A stretch of 64,000 nt of DNA from NIOZ-UU13 sp964417935 (lineage in GTDB: Bacteria; Planctomycetota; Phycisphaerae; Sedimentisphaerales; Anaerobacaceae): assembly GCA_964417935.1 (NCBI GenBank), contig CAYQKF010000005.1:1-64000 (forward strand), read 5' to 3'. Under the pieces are notes generated by a model. It had not been told where the DNA came from. It ran no database searches and was given only the letters and a program-made list of their open reading frames with translations. Each line of letters begins with the position of its first letter. Within the stretch, counting starts at the first letter, position 1. Below, piece by piece: positions 17,304-26,564 of the stretch. Position numbers and translations under genes: made by a program.

Positions 17304-18851
17304 ATGTCAAAGCAATTCTCTTCGGAAAAAATAGGTTTTGAATTGAGTACATTAACTTCGTTTGCTCCTGCCAAAACCAGGGACAAGGCACCTTTTCGCG
17401 TAGCCATACTGGCCGATTTCAGCGGCAGGGACAATCGCGGCCTAAGTGAAGTAAGCCTTTCTTTAGCTTCCAGCCGGCTAATTCCGGTGGATGTGGACAA
17501 CTTCGAGAAACTACTGACGAAGCTTGGCACCGAGATTCATATTCCCATAGGCGGCGAGGATGGACCTCGTATCGCAATCCGATTTTGTGAGCTGGACGAT
17601 TTTCACCCGGACCGGATATTTGATAGGCTGGAGATATTCCAAAAGCTTAGGGCCGCCCGGAAGCGTCTGCAGGACCCCGCCACATTCGCCGAGGCCGCTT
17701 CGCAAGTGCGGTCCTGGGTAGCTGGTGAACCGGATAGCGGCGAGTCCAAGACAGCAGAAGTCGAAAGAAGTCCACTTGAGTCTGAAGAGTCTGATTCAGA
17801 TGCGATTGAGCGGCTGCTTGGACAGCGGCCCAAGGCGTCTGCGAAGCAATTCGTGGACTTGGAGACACTCATTCGTGAGGCCGTCAAGCCTTATATTGTT
17901 CCCGCACCTCATCCGCAGCAGGCTGAGCTTGTCGCTCAGGTTGATCAGGCTATCAGCGGTCAGATGCGTGCGCTCCTACATCATCCGGACTTCAAAGGGC
18001 TCGAAGCGGCGTGGCGTACCCTCCACTTCTTAGTGAATCAAGTGGAAACAGATGAAAACCTCAAACTTTATGTGGGGGACATAAGCAAGGCAGAGTTAGC
18101 GGCCGATTTGGCCTCGGCGGACCGGCTTCAGTCAACCGGCACATATCGGCTTCTCGTCGAGCAGAGCGTTGGCATGCAAGGTGCCGAGCCGTGGGCGCTC
18201 CTGGTCGGCTGCTATGAGTTTGACAAGACCAAAGAAGACGTGAATCTGCTCCGGGGGCTTGCCAAAGTGGCCCAGGCGGCAGGGGCGCCCTTCTTGGCCG
18301 CTGCCGGTTCACACTTTGCGGGTTGTGAATCAATCGCTCTTACCCCGGATCCGGATAACTGGCGATGGCAAGCTGATCCAATGGCCGCGCAGCTTTGGCA
18401 GGAGCTTCGTAATTCGCCTGAGGCAGCTTCTATCGGTTTACTTATTCCTCGATTGCTGCTCCGCTTACCTTATGGGAAGGATACCGAACCCATCGACCGG
18501 TTCGACTTTGAGGAGCTGTCGTCCGGTATCAACCACGAACAATACCTATGGGGCAATTCCGCTATTGTATGTGCGTGCCTGCTGGCGGCAGCGTTTCGCA
18601 CATCCGGCTGGTCCCTTACGGGCGAGCTTCAGCAGGAGCTCGCGGGTCTGCCCATGCACGTGTACAAGTCCAATGGCGAAACGCACGTTACTCCTTGCGC
18701 GGAGGCATTCCTGACTGAGCGGGCGATGGAGATTCTGATTGGTAAGGGCCTCGTCCCGCTGCTCTCCATCAAAGGTCGAGACGCCGTTCGGATCGCACGG
18801 TTTCAATCCATAGCTGAACCAAGCACCCCACTGGCCGGGCGATGGCAGTAG
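17304..18851 (+). CDS. T6SS sheath protein fusion: TssB-like plus C-terminally short TssC
   Basis: 515 residues. Residues ~1-145 match TssB/VipA (PFRVAILADFSGR, IPVDVDNFEKLL, ELDDFHPDRIF). Residues ~185-515 match TssC/VipB (LVAQVDQAISGQMRALLHH, FKGLEAAWRTLHFLV, LLRLPYGKDTEPIDRFDFEE, YLWGNSAIVCACLLAAAF). Compared with the separate 499-residue TssC of this cluster it ends about 115 residues early, after the equivalent of 'LAKNGLMPLSHW', so it lacks the C-terminal region of a normal sheath subunit. A GGAG lies about 10 bases before the ATG. It is separate from and convergent with the main T6SS operon. It could be a specialised sheath or baseplate element, or a second sheath; catalytic activity is not expected. 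Confidence 0.8.
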   Translation: MSKQFSSEKIGFELSTLTSFAPAKTRDKAPFRVAILADFSGRDNRGLSEVSLSLASSRLIPVDVDNFEKLLTKLGTEIHIPIGGEDGPRIAIRFCELDDFHPDRIFDRLEIFQKLRAARKRLQDPATFAEAASQVRSWVAGEPDSGESKTAEVERSPLESEESDSDAIERLLGQRPKASAKQFVDLETLIREAVKPYIVPAPHPQQAELVAQVDQAISGQMRALLHHPDFKGLEAAWRTLHFLVNQVETDENLKLYVGDISKAELAADLASADRLQSTGTYRLLVEQSVGMQGAEPWALLVGCYEFDKTKEDVNLLRGLAKVAQAAGAPFLAAAGSHFAGCESIALTPDPDNWRWQADPMAAQLWQELRNSPEAASIGLLIPRLLLRLPYGKDTEPIDRFDFEELSSGINHEQYLWGNSAIVCACLLAAAFRTSGWSLTGELQQELAGLPMHVYKSNGETHVTPCAEAFLTERAMEILIGKGLVPLLSIKGRDAVRIARFQSIAEPSTPLAGRWQ

Positions 18852-18965
18852 CTTGTGGCAACCTCCAGGAGCTTCTGAACAAAGCAGCAGTTAAATTTCT
18901 GGAATAATTAAATAGTATAGGAATTTGTAATAATAGCGAAAATAGGCAATGTGGCTAAAAAGGTT

Positions 18966-18978
18966 CCGCCGAAGGCGG
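18966..18978. terminator. Possible bidirectional terminator hairpin
   Basis: CCGCC-GAA-GGCGG followed by TTAATTTAAT lies in the 213-base convergent gap between the TssB-TssC fusion gene and tagF. The stem is short and the T-tract weak. Confidence 0.3.
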
Positions 18979-19064
18979 TTAATTTAATAACAGCGGGCAA
19001 TGTTCCACATCTCTGCATAGCGTAATGAATTATACAGGTTCGGCCGTTCTCTGGGAACTCCGCC

Positions 19065-20030
19065 TCATTCTTCACCTTGCGAATCCTCTATAAGTTGTTT
19101 AGCTCGGTCGATAAACTCCGGACTCAGGTTATATGGGATACTGCTCGTAAGGGGAATCACCCTGAGGGAAGCCCGCAGGCAATATAATTGCAAATGTGTT
19201 GGCTCACCTATAATGATGTCCATCCATTGTTTTTGTAGGGGCATTAGCAGAAGAACAGATGTATTAATGCCAAATTTCGTAAGCAGAAAATTAGCCCACA
19301 GAGGCACACTTTCTATGACAGGGGGTGGGTAAATGGGGACACGCAGCAACGTTGGTCGGAAGGCCTTGCCCTTAGAAGTATCAAGATGATCTTTTGCAAT
19401 TTCGCGCTCGATATGATACAGGATACGGAGAAGACCTTGATGATTTGGGCCTCCCATTTCCGGGTACTCGGTAAGCTTCGCCATTACGTCCGTGCGAACA
19501 GCCGGCAAAATGGGTGAAGGCTCACATTGTTGAGTTAATTGGCGGAGCTCCTTTTGGGCGTTTTCGATGGTCAGGCGGACCTCAGCCGCAGAAGTCGTTG
19601 CAGCACAAGTTTTTTCGACTCTTTCCAAAAGCGGCAAGATATTTTTTAGCACCCACTCAAGTGGCAATTGACAACACTGAACGCAAACCACCATTGGATA
19701 ACTTGTGCGTCCCTTACCGTCCTGAGAAGACCACAATCGCCCGACAATTAAGTTACCATCCATACACCATACAAGCGTATGTTTGAATTCTTCGATTGGC
19801 TGATTTTCCTGGAGCTTATCCCAGCTTCCGGAGTCAATGTTGCCGCCAATACCCTGAACATAAAGTATACGTTTTACAGCGATAATAATGTCAGTTTCGA
19901 GACCAATATCATCAATGTGGTCATCCCAACCAGGGTGTTTGCCGAATGCGGCAACAAACACTCTTTCGGATGAGACATCCTTTCCCTTCGGAATGAAACG
20001 CCTTGCTAATCTTTTAAGAGGAGAACTCAA
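19065..20030 (-). CDS. tagF: T6SS-associated protein TagF
   Basis: 321 residues. The N-terminal TagF_N signature is clear: VFVAAFGKHPGWDDHIDDI, then GRTSYPMVVCV. In systems studied elsewhere TagF represses T6SS assembly post-translationally, opposing the kinase pathway. It is the last gene of the minus-strand operon, 57 bases after tssM. The most upstream start is TTG at 20030; a GTG just before FVAAFGKH is an alternative. The region after residue ~190 is less conserved. Confidence 0.85.
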   Translation of the reverse strand: MSSPLKRLARRFIPKGKDVSSERVFVAAFGKHPGWDDHIDDIGLETDIIIAVKRILYVQGIGGNIDSGSWDKLQENQPIEEFKHTLVWCMDGNLIVGRLWSSQDGKGRTSYPMVVCVQCCQLPLEWVLKNILPLLERVEKTCAATTSAAEVRLTIENAQKELRQLTQQCEPSPILPAVRTDVMAKLTEYPEMGGPNHQGLLRILYHIEREIAKDHLDTSKGKAFRPTLLRVPIYPPPVIESVPLWANFLLTKFGINTSVLLLMPLQKQWMDIIIGEPTHLQLYCLRASLRVIPLTSSIPYNLSPEFIDRAKQLIEDSQGEE

Positions 20031-20087
20031 TACTTTCGTCTCGCTAAATCAATACCTGCTGCTTCGGCTATTATCCATATTCCGGTT

Positions 20088-23000
20088 TCAGGAACCGGTC
20101 ATTGCCTCTATAAAATTCACATCGACCGGCTGTGTGCAATCGATGTCATTGAAGAATTCAAGGTGCAAATATAATATCCCCCCCAAACTCTCTTTGCCGT
20201 CAACATTAAGCCTGATGTATCCTTTTTTCTGATTGTCAGAACCCTGATGTAACATTCTCAGACATGCCCATGGTCCCGGGAATTTTAAAACCCTACGCGG
20301 TTCGGTATCAGATGGATACTGGTAAAATTCAACATGAAGCTCTGGCCCGGGATATTTAACTGTACATATGTTTAAATCCTCCCTCGAACGCGTGTTAAAC
20401 CGCTCGCTCCCCTGACTTCCCTGGACAAATCTTAATTCTGTGAGATAGTCAGACAAAGGAACCTTGTCCTTCTGCAGAAGACTACGCTGCGTCTTCTCGC
20501 TCAGAAGTTTTATCCTGCAGTAGCATAGACTTCCACTTTTAGGAAGCCCCCCGAAGATTTGCTCGATTTGCTCCATCTCGACTAATTTCTTCTGAGATTC
20601 TACTAATGGTTCCTGTAATCGCTTAAGTTCTATATCTACCTCATCAATGTCTGTCTTCTGGCCAGCTCCGATTGTCCCATCGGGAAAACTTCTCTGCGAA
20701 TAAGTTCTATCAAACAACAAACGCAACCTGGTAAAATCATCTTCCGTCAAATCATCCTTGCTGTCCGGCTCCAAGGGGAATTTGCTGCTATGCTTTCTTA
20801 GCTCATTAAGTGCTTCTGTTTTATCGCTTTGCACCTGGGATGTTAGTTGACGCAATAGGCTGCAGGTCAGTTTGACCAGGTACATGTCCACAAATTGTGC
20901 TGGTGACTTATAAGAAAAAGGCGCATAACTATCGCGGAAAGCGGCCGGCCGCAAGCTCAATACGGTTCTACGTTTTGTCTCGGCATTACCCTTCAATTCT
21001 GTCCAATTGTCAAGCACCCGCCGGAATATATTTGTAGTATCATACTTTTGTTGTTTGACTTTATTCAAATTCCTGCTGAATAGTTGGATGTCATTAGTGT
21101 CAGGCGGGACAAACTTATACTTATCAAGCTCGGTAAGAACCGCTTCGAGCGGCTCACCAAGACCAACTCGCAGCTCTTCTAACACTGCGGTAGCTACCAC
21201 ATTCTCATATCGCTCCGAATCACGTTTGGCCTTGTCCTCAATCACACGATTAGGCACTGTTTTGAACCAGTAACGCAGGTACTGTTCTGCATATTTTGTG
21301 TAAGTTCCGTTTGCAGCCGTGTATTCTTTTTTGAGGCCTGTTTCCTGGCTCAACTGTTTTTCTAATATATCTCCAAAAGATTTCCAGGCACCAAGCATAG
21401 CTGCGGCGGCGTTCGGATCATATCTCCTGTCGATAATTGTTGTTGAAATGTTTGCCCAATCCCATTTACTTTCTTTTTCTATTAACTTCTCGAGATCTTC
21501 GATGTTCTTAGGAGCTGCATCTAAGCTGCTTTTCATGATTTGATAGAGTTGTCTTTGCTGAGCTAAGGCAAGGGCCAAGCTGGAAATAGCAGATGCTTCC
21601 TGGAAACGAGAAACAGCGGGGTTGGGATCATAGTCTCGTAACTTGCCTATATTACGACTTGCTTCTGTGAATGCTTCCTCCGCCTCTGAAATGGCTCCAA
21701 CCACCTCATCTACGATATTGGAGATGGACTTTGTCGCGTTAAGTTGTTCATTCGCCTCCGAATATATTTCGTAGCGGATTGCATATAAACGTCCTCTACT
21801 CGGGTCGCGCGGAACCTCGGCGTAAAATTCTTTATCAAACCGAGCAAGCTCTTGTCCAAACTCACTCTCGCTTAGTCTATTTTTTATTCTCTCAAGAGCA
21901 TTCTCAAGCTCGACCCGCATATTACTAAGGAATACATGCTCGGCCTCATTGACGTCCTTTAAGTCGCTAAGAAGGAACTCGTAATTTTCGCTGACATCTT
22001 GTAGGGCACGCTTTGTCTGCTCGGCCCACAGAGGTACAAGTGATTGTGGATTTTTGAGGGTAACAACATAATTGTCAATATTTTCCTTGGCTCTTTTGAG
22101 ATTCTCAAAGCTTTCGTTCCAGTTACTGGTAAATTTATTGGATTGTTCAACTGTATAGTGATTGTCTGATTTGGGACCAAGGTCATCACCAAGAGCTAAA
22201 ATACGGGCTTCAGCAGTATTGAATTTTCCAAGAGCATCTTTGAGATTCCTTATAGTCTGGACCTGGGCGTAGTCTCGATTTTGTGCTCCCAAGCGGTTCG
22301 GATCGTTCCAATATTCGTTGAAAAGTTTTATACCATGTTCTATTGCGATTTCGAGGTATTGAGAATTAGGATCTGTTGTCCGAAATAAAGGAGGCCAGGC
22401 TCTAAGCTTACTCTCACCGTTATCGTCAATCCGAGCATAGATCATCCCCAGCGGCCGATGTAGCTCGGCCTTGTCATCCGTGTAATTTTGAATTTGGTTG
22501 GGGTCGTGTTTAAAAACATATCCAAAGAGGGGATCCAAGAAAGTTTGAGCAGAATACTCACCTTCTTCATTCATGGATTTAACCGCTTTGACCCGAATTA
22601 ATTGACGCAAGGCCCTGGTCTCACCATCTTGAAGTGTCCAGCTACCGTTTTCTTGTGTCTCCATTATGTCTCCGGCCGCATCCAGGAACGAGCGTAGAAC
22701 ACCTTCCTCATAAACAATACCCTGGGCCTTGTTCAGGCTTTCTGCTTCAATACCCTTTAGAAACTTAGCTGCTGGAGCAAAAATCCAGGGTATCTTCCAT
22801 CGGGTTACTGAGTCGGCAAGCTGTGCGGAAAAGTTGAGTCTTGTAGCGTCACCTCCAGGTATCCCTGCTTTACCGATATATCTATAACTATCTTCCCCAT
22901 CGCTCTTTAGCACTTGTAGTTCATTCGTTTTTCCTTGAGAGATATTAGAGATTAATTTCGCTGAGGTTGCCAAATAACCGCTCATCTCGCCGACGGACCC

Positions 23001-24428
23001 GCGAAACGAAATAGCTGTGTAGATAGTGAAGAAGAGAAGTAGAATCACACTGGCAGCGGCCGAAAATAAAACTGTGGCTTTTCGTCTCGAATGTAACTTT
23101 TTCGTATTCGTTGCATGTGTAACGAGGCCTTTCTCTCGGAAAACCTTTTTCATAAAAAGGTCCCTGAGAAAATACGCCCTGTCGCGTTCCCATACTCGTC
23201 CATCTGGAAGAGAATCAACCGGCACTCCGACTGATTCGGCGAGGTCTTCGTCCAAAGCTGAGCCTTCTCGCATTGAAGAGGTGAAGTAGATACCGCGGAA
23301 GAAAAGCGGCTTGCAAGACCACTGACTGCCGACACTGAAGACCAATTCGAGGTATCGGGCCATTCGCGGAGCGATTTTAGTAAGACTTTGAGGGAATGCA
23401 TACAACGTGTCTGTCTGGCACATCTTTTCGGCTCCAGGTTCATCGGATCCGGATATTATATCTTGTAGTAATGCAAGTCTGCGCCGGTAAAGACGGCCCT
23501 GAATTGTTTTCAAGTGCTGGTCAATAAAACCTGGATTATATGGCTCATCGAGGGGTGCCGGATTGGACCAGCCCATTATCTGGTGCTGAAGTTGTGGGTC
23601 TTCCAGGTTATCAAAGAAATCACGGAATCCATTAATCAGGTCGCTTTTAGTAACGATCACAAAAACGGGAAACCGGACATCCAGAGATCGCTGGATAATA
23701 TCAAACTGCTTGGCAATCTTGGAGGCTTTTTGCTCAATTTCATCAGCAGTATCTTTAATAAGACTATCAGAAGGAATTACTAAAAATACGCCGTTGACCG
23801 GGCAACGCGGGCGAGACTTTTTCAGCAGCGTTAGGAACTCTTTCCATTCACTTGAGCCTCCTGTTTCTACCTCTTCGAACATCAAGCGGCCCGCCGTATC
23901 AAGAATGACAGCGTGATCGGTGAACCACCAGTTCATGTTAATTGTACCACCTGCTCCTTGAAACTGGTCCTGTAGGCCTGGGGGAAAACCGATATTACAA
24001 TGACGTATAGCTTCAGTCTTTCCTGAACCTGGCTCACCAGCAATCATATACCATGGAAAGTCATAGAGGTTCTTGCCGGCAGCGCGGAACTTCTCGATAC
24101 CATCTTCGAATATTTTCCGCAAATCATCCACGCGGGCCATGTGTGCAGCTTCGCTAATTCCCTGTGGTGCTGTCGCAGCACTATCAACAATGCCGCGTTC
24201 CATCGGTGCTGCCTTGCGTTTCTTCTGCCATTTTAGCAGGTACCGGTATAGCAAAAGAAGCAAGACTATAATGGCAATTCCGATAAGCACGATCCAGAGT
24301 ATCTGGGGGGGAAGAATATACCATATTGCTGCCATAATACCGCCGCCGGATACTACCAATAGTCCGACTTTGATGGGCGTCGGAAGGTTCATAAAGCTTG
24401 AAATTCTTGGGTTCATATTAGTAATCAC
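20088..24428 (-). CDS. tssM: T6SS inner-membrane protein TssM (IcmF family)
   Basis: 1446 residues, longer than most TssM proteins (about 1100-1300). TssM spans the inner membrane and, with TssL and TssJ, forms the channel anchoring the baseplate. Two membrane segments lie near residues 20-40 and 43-64. The cytosolic nucleotide-binding domain has a Walker A GEPGSGKT (131-138) and AVILDTAGRL. A third membrane segment is near 448-470 (TVLFSAAASVILLLFFTIY). The remaining ~970 residues are periplasmic and largely helical, then a beta-rich end. It lies between tssL and tagF in one operon. An internal Met5 is an alternative start. Confidence 0.95.
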   Translation of the reverse strand: MITNMNPRISSFMNLPTPIKVGLLVVSGGGIMAAIWYILPPQILWIVLIGIAIIVLLLLLYRYLLKWQKKRKAAPMERGIVDSAATAPQGISEAAHMARVDDLRKIFEDGIEKFRAAGKNLYDFPWYMIAGEPGSGKTEAIRHCNIGFPPGLQDQFQGAGGTINMNWWFTDHAVILDTAGRLMFEEVETGGSSEWKEFLTLLKKSRPRCPVNGVFLVIPSDSLIKDTADEIEQKASKIAKQFDIIQRSLDVRFPVFVIVTKSDLINGFRDFFDNLEDPQLQHQIMGWSNPAPLDEPYNPGFIDQHLKTIQGRLYRRRLALLQDIISGSDEPGAEKMCQTDTLYAFPQSLTKIAPRMARYLELVFSVGSQWSCKPLFFRGIYFTSSMREGSALDEDLAESVGVPVDSLPDGRVWERDRAYFLRDLFMKKVFREKGLVTHATNTKKLHSRRKATVLFSAAASVILLLFFTIYTAISFRGSVGEMSGYLATSAKLISNISQGKTNELQVLKSDGEDSYRYIGKAGIPGGDATRLNFSAQLADSVTRWKIPWIFAPAAKFLKGIEAESLNKAQGIVYEEGVLRSFLDAAGDIMETQENGSWTLQDGETRALRQLIRVKAVKSMNEEGEYSAQTFLDPLFGYVFKHDPNQIQNYTDDKAELHRPLGMIYARIDDNGESKLRAWPPLFRTTDPNSQYLEIAIEHGIKLFNEYWNDPNRLGAQNRDYAQVQTIRNLKDALGKFNTAEARILALGDDLGPKSDNHYTVEQSNKFTSNWNESFENLKRAKENIDNYVVTLKNPQSLVPLWAEQTKRALQDVSENYEFLLSDLKDVNEAEHVFLSNMRVELENALERIKNRLSESEFGQELARFDKEFYAEVPRDPSRGRLYAIRYEIYSEANEQLNATKSISNIVDEVVGAISEAEEAFTEASRNIGKLRDYDPNPAVSRFQEASAISSLALALAQQRQLYQIMKSSLDAAPKNIEDLEKLIEKESKWDWANISTTIIDRRYDPNAAAAMLGAWKSFGDILEKQLSQETGLKKEYTAANGTYTKYAEQYLRYWFKTVPNRVIEDKAKRDSERYENVVATAVLEELRVGLGEPLEAVLTELDKYKFVPPDTNDIQLFSRNLNKVKQQKYDTTNIFRRVLDNWTELKGNAETKRRTVLSLRPAAFRDSYAPFSYKSPAQFVDMYLVKLTCSLLRQLTSQVQSDKTEALNELRKHSSKFPLEPDSKDDLTEDDFTRLRLLFDRTYSQRSFPDGTIGAGQKTDIDEVDIELKRLQEPLVESQKKLVEMEQIEQIFGGLPKSGSLCYCRIKLLSEKTQRSLLQKDKVPLSDYLTELRFVQGSQGSERFNTRSREDLNICTVKYPGPELHVEFYQYPSDTEPRRVLKFPGPWACLRMLHQGSDNQKKGYIRLNVDGKESLGGILYLHLEFFNDIDCTQPVDVNFIEAMTGS

Positions 24429-24460
24429 ACAAATTATGGTCTACTTGATATTGTTATATG

Positions 24461-25156
24461 TCACTCGGTGACATAGGCCGACTTTTCATGTTCAATTATC
24501 GTGTCAAGCGAATTGGTCACATCATCTAACGTCCATTTGAGCAAGAAAAAATACGCTATGCTCCAAACAATAATGAGACCTATTAAGGTAATTCCGATAC
24601 CTACTAACTTTGTACCTGGTGGCTCAACGAAATCTCTATCATCTACATTTTCATAGGCCTCCGGGCAAATGTATGACTTTTCATCGGCATCCATCATACC
24701 AGAAATGCGAGCGGAAATTTTCGACATTAACCTTTGGATACTTTCTGGTTGTCCGGCATAAACGCCCGTAAAACCCAAACCGATACAAGTGTAAAATATC
24801 ACTAACCTCTCAGTTGCAGAGTCACTCGAATCCACAAGGTTTTCATCCAGCAGGTCAAAAAATTTCTCGTCTCCAGCTAATTCGTTTCTTTCACGACCCA
24901 GCTCGTACCAATCGTAGGCAAAAGCCAGTTTGCTCTCTTTAATCACGAAATCAACAAAGAAAAGCAGAGGTAATTCAATCTTCTCGTACTGACCGGTTAA
25001 TTCTGCATTATTTAAAGACTCCGCTCTAATCACCTCGAATATTCTCTTAATTTCGTTGCGTACCTGGTCCATTTCCAGAGTGCAACTCGAGCGTGCTAAC
25101 CGATTGAGCCGACATACATATTGGAAAAGCGGCTCACATAATTCAAGCAGTGTCAT
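24461..25156 (-). CDS. tssL: T6SS membrane protein TssL (DotU family)
   Basis: 231 residues. The cytosolic hook-like domain shows LFQYVCRLNRLAR, LPLLFFVDFVIKES and the DotU-type stretch ERLVIFYTCIGLGFTGVYAG. One C-terminal transmembrane helix (GIGITLIGLIIVWSIAYFFL, about residues 186-205) is typical of tail-anchored TssL. No peptidoglycan-binding extension is present, so anchoring to the wall must come from elsewhere. The gene follows tssK with only a few bases between, with GGAGG upstream of its ATG. Confidence 0.92.
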   Translation of the reverse strand: MTLLELCEPLFQYVCRLNRLARSSCTLEMDQVRNEIKRIFEVIRAESLNNAELTGQYEKIELPLLFFVDFVIKESKLAFAYDWYELGRERNELAGDEKFFDLLDENLVDSSDSATERLVIFYTCIGLGFTGVYAGQPESIQRLMSKISARISGMMDADEKSYICPEAYENVDDRDFVEPPGTKLVGIGITLIGLIIVWSIAYFFLLKWTLDDVTNSLDTIIEHEKSAYVTE

Positions 25157-25159
25157 TTG

Positions 25160-26542
25160 TTATGCCTCCGTATCCGGAACAGTCATATATAGTGTTACCT
25201 CAAAGTCAGAAGATTCAATTCCAGGCCATCGCACAGCGCACGCCTTTTCTTGCGTTATCCTCTCCCAGAGCCGCGCACTTTCACTCCGCATCACCCGAAA
25301 ATAATGAAGTCCTACCTGGGCTGGAAGTTCAACGGGTGGATACAATTCCTGGGCAAGCTTAACACCGAAAACTCGCTGATTTGCAAGACTCTGCGGCATA
25401 AGTTTAAATTTATCGCGATCCAGGACCAATCTCGCCAGCTCCGAAGGGTCTTGCTTTGTTTTGATAGCAAGAAAATACTCGTTTGGCAAGGATAATGCTT
25501 CGTCACTGAGAGTTGCTACCAAGATTTTTTGCTCTTGATCCATCGTAAAGGGAACTTTAAGAAATCTGGCCTGAACTACGCCCTTGAGCAGCGCCCGAAT
25601 CCTGGTAGTAACCTCGTTGAAGGCAATTGCCGGGCTGTCGTGATCGTATTCGGGAATCTCAAACTGGTCCCGGTCGGGACGCAAGGCAGCAAGTTCAGCA
25701 AGTAGCTGTCTAAGCTCTATATACATTACGAATGGTGTAACACCGCTGGGGGCATGGATGAGAGAGCCAAGGCTGGCGCTGAATCGATTGAGCGTTCTGA
25801 GACGGAGCATTTGCTCGAATTGAATACCTCGTATGTTTTCAATGCTAAAGCCGCCGCGGTTAATTTGGACTACCAATTCATTCCGGCTGGCCATAACTTG
25901 GTTAGTTATATCTCGGAGCAGCTCGCTCAATACGGGTGAGCCGCTAATGACAAGACATGCGGGAATATATGCCGGGTCTCTACGAGGCAGTCCGATATCC
26001 TCGCCCGCAGCGTGGACAATGCGCAGCAACGGTAATACTTCGAGATCTGAGCGGTCATCAGTGTCAAGCAAAAGCCTGGCGTTTATCTGACGAACAAGGA
26101 TTGGCTGTGGATTTTCACCCGTGTTTTCATCGGGCCTTTCGATCTCAACTACTCGATATGTGTGCTTAGTACGCCAGTCTTCACTACCTTTTTCAATAAC
26201 ATTGCCTCGAGAAGGGTACCACACCGGCACACCAAGACTGATGTTTAATGGACCGCTGCTCGATGCAAATGCTTCTTTTATGTCAAGCGACGGAAGATGG
26301 GCATTATCAGGAACGTCCACTTCAAGCCCACTGGGCATTATAGCCCGGAGTCGGTCGAATGAAACTCGCATATTTTCCAGCTGGTCGTCAGAAACTTTTG
26401 CCTCTATCACACCATAGGGATAGCTCCAACACAAACGGCGTTCCCTTGTGAAATTCTCGAGGATATACCTTTGCATGGACTGGAGATGGTGAGGCTGAAG
26501 GAAGAGTCCTTCGCACCAATGAATTTGGCCTTTTATCGTCAT
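25160..26542 (-). CDS. tssK: T6SS baseplate protein TssK
   Basis: 460 residues with the hallmark N-terminus IHWCEGLFLQPHHLQ and the C-terminal FGVKLAQELYPPVELP and YFRVMRSESARLWERI. TssK is a trimeric connector between the TssF/TssG wedges and the TssM/TssL membrane complex. GGGGTAG precedes the ATG. It stands between an unknown T6SS-arm protein and tssL. Confidence 0.95.
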   Translation of the reverse strand: MTIKGQIHWCEGLFLQPHHLQSMQRYILENFTRERRLCWSYPYGVIEAKVSDDQLENMRVSFDRLRAIMPSGLEVDVPDNAHLPSLDIKEAFASSSGPLNISLGVPVWYPSRGNVIEKGSEDWRTKHTYRVVEIERPDENTGENPQPILVRQINARLLLDTDDRSDLEVLPLLRIVHAAGEDIGLPRRDPAYIPACLVISGSPVLSELLRDITNQVMASRNELVVQINRGGFSIENIRGIQFEQMLRLRTLNRFSASLGSLIHAPSGVTPFVMYIELRQLLAELAALRPDRDQFEIPEYDHDSPAIAFNEVTTRIRALLKGVVQARFLKVPFTMDQEQKILVATLSDEALSLPNEYFLAIKTKQDPSELARLVLDRDKFKLMPQSLANQRVFGVKLAQELYPPVELPAQVGLHYFRVMRSESARLWERITQEKACAVRWPGIESSDFEVTLYMTVPDTEA

Positions 26543-26564
26543 AACGTGCTACCCCATATTAAGG

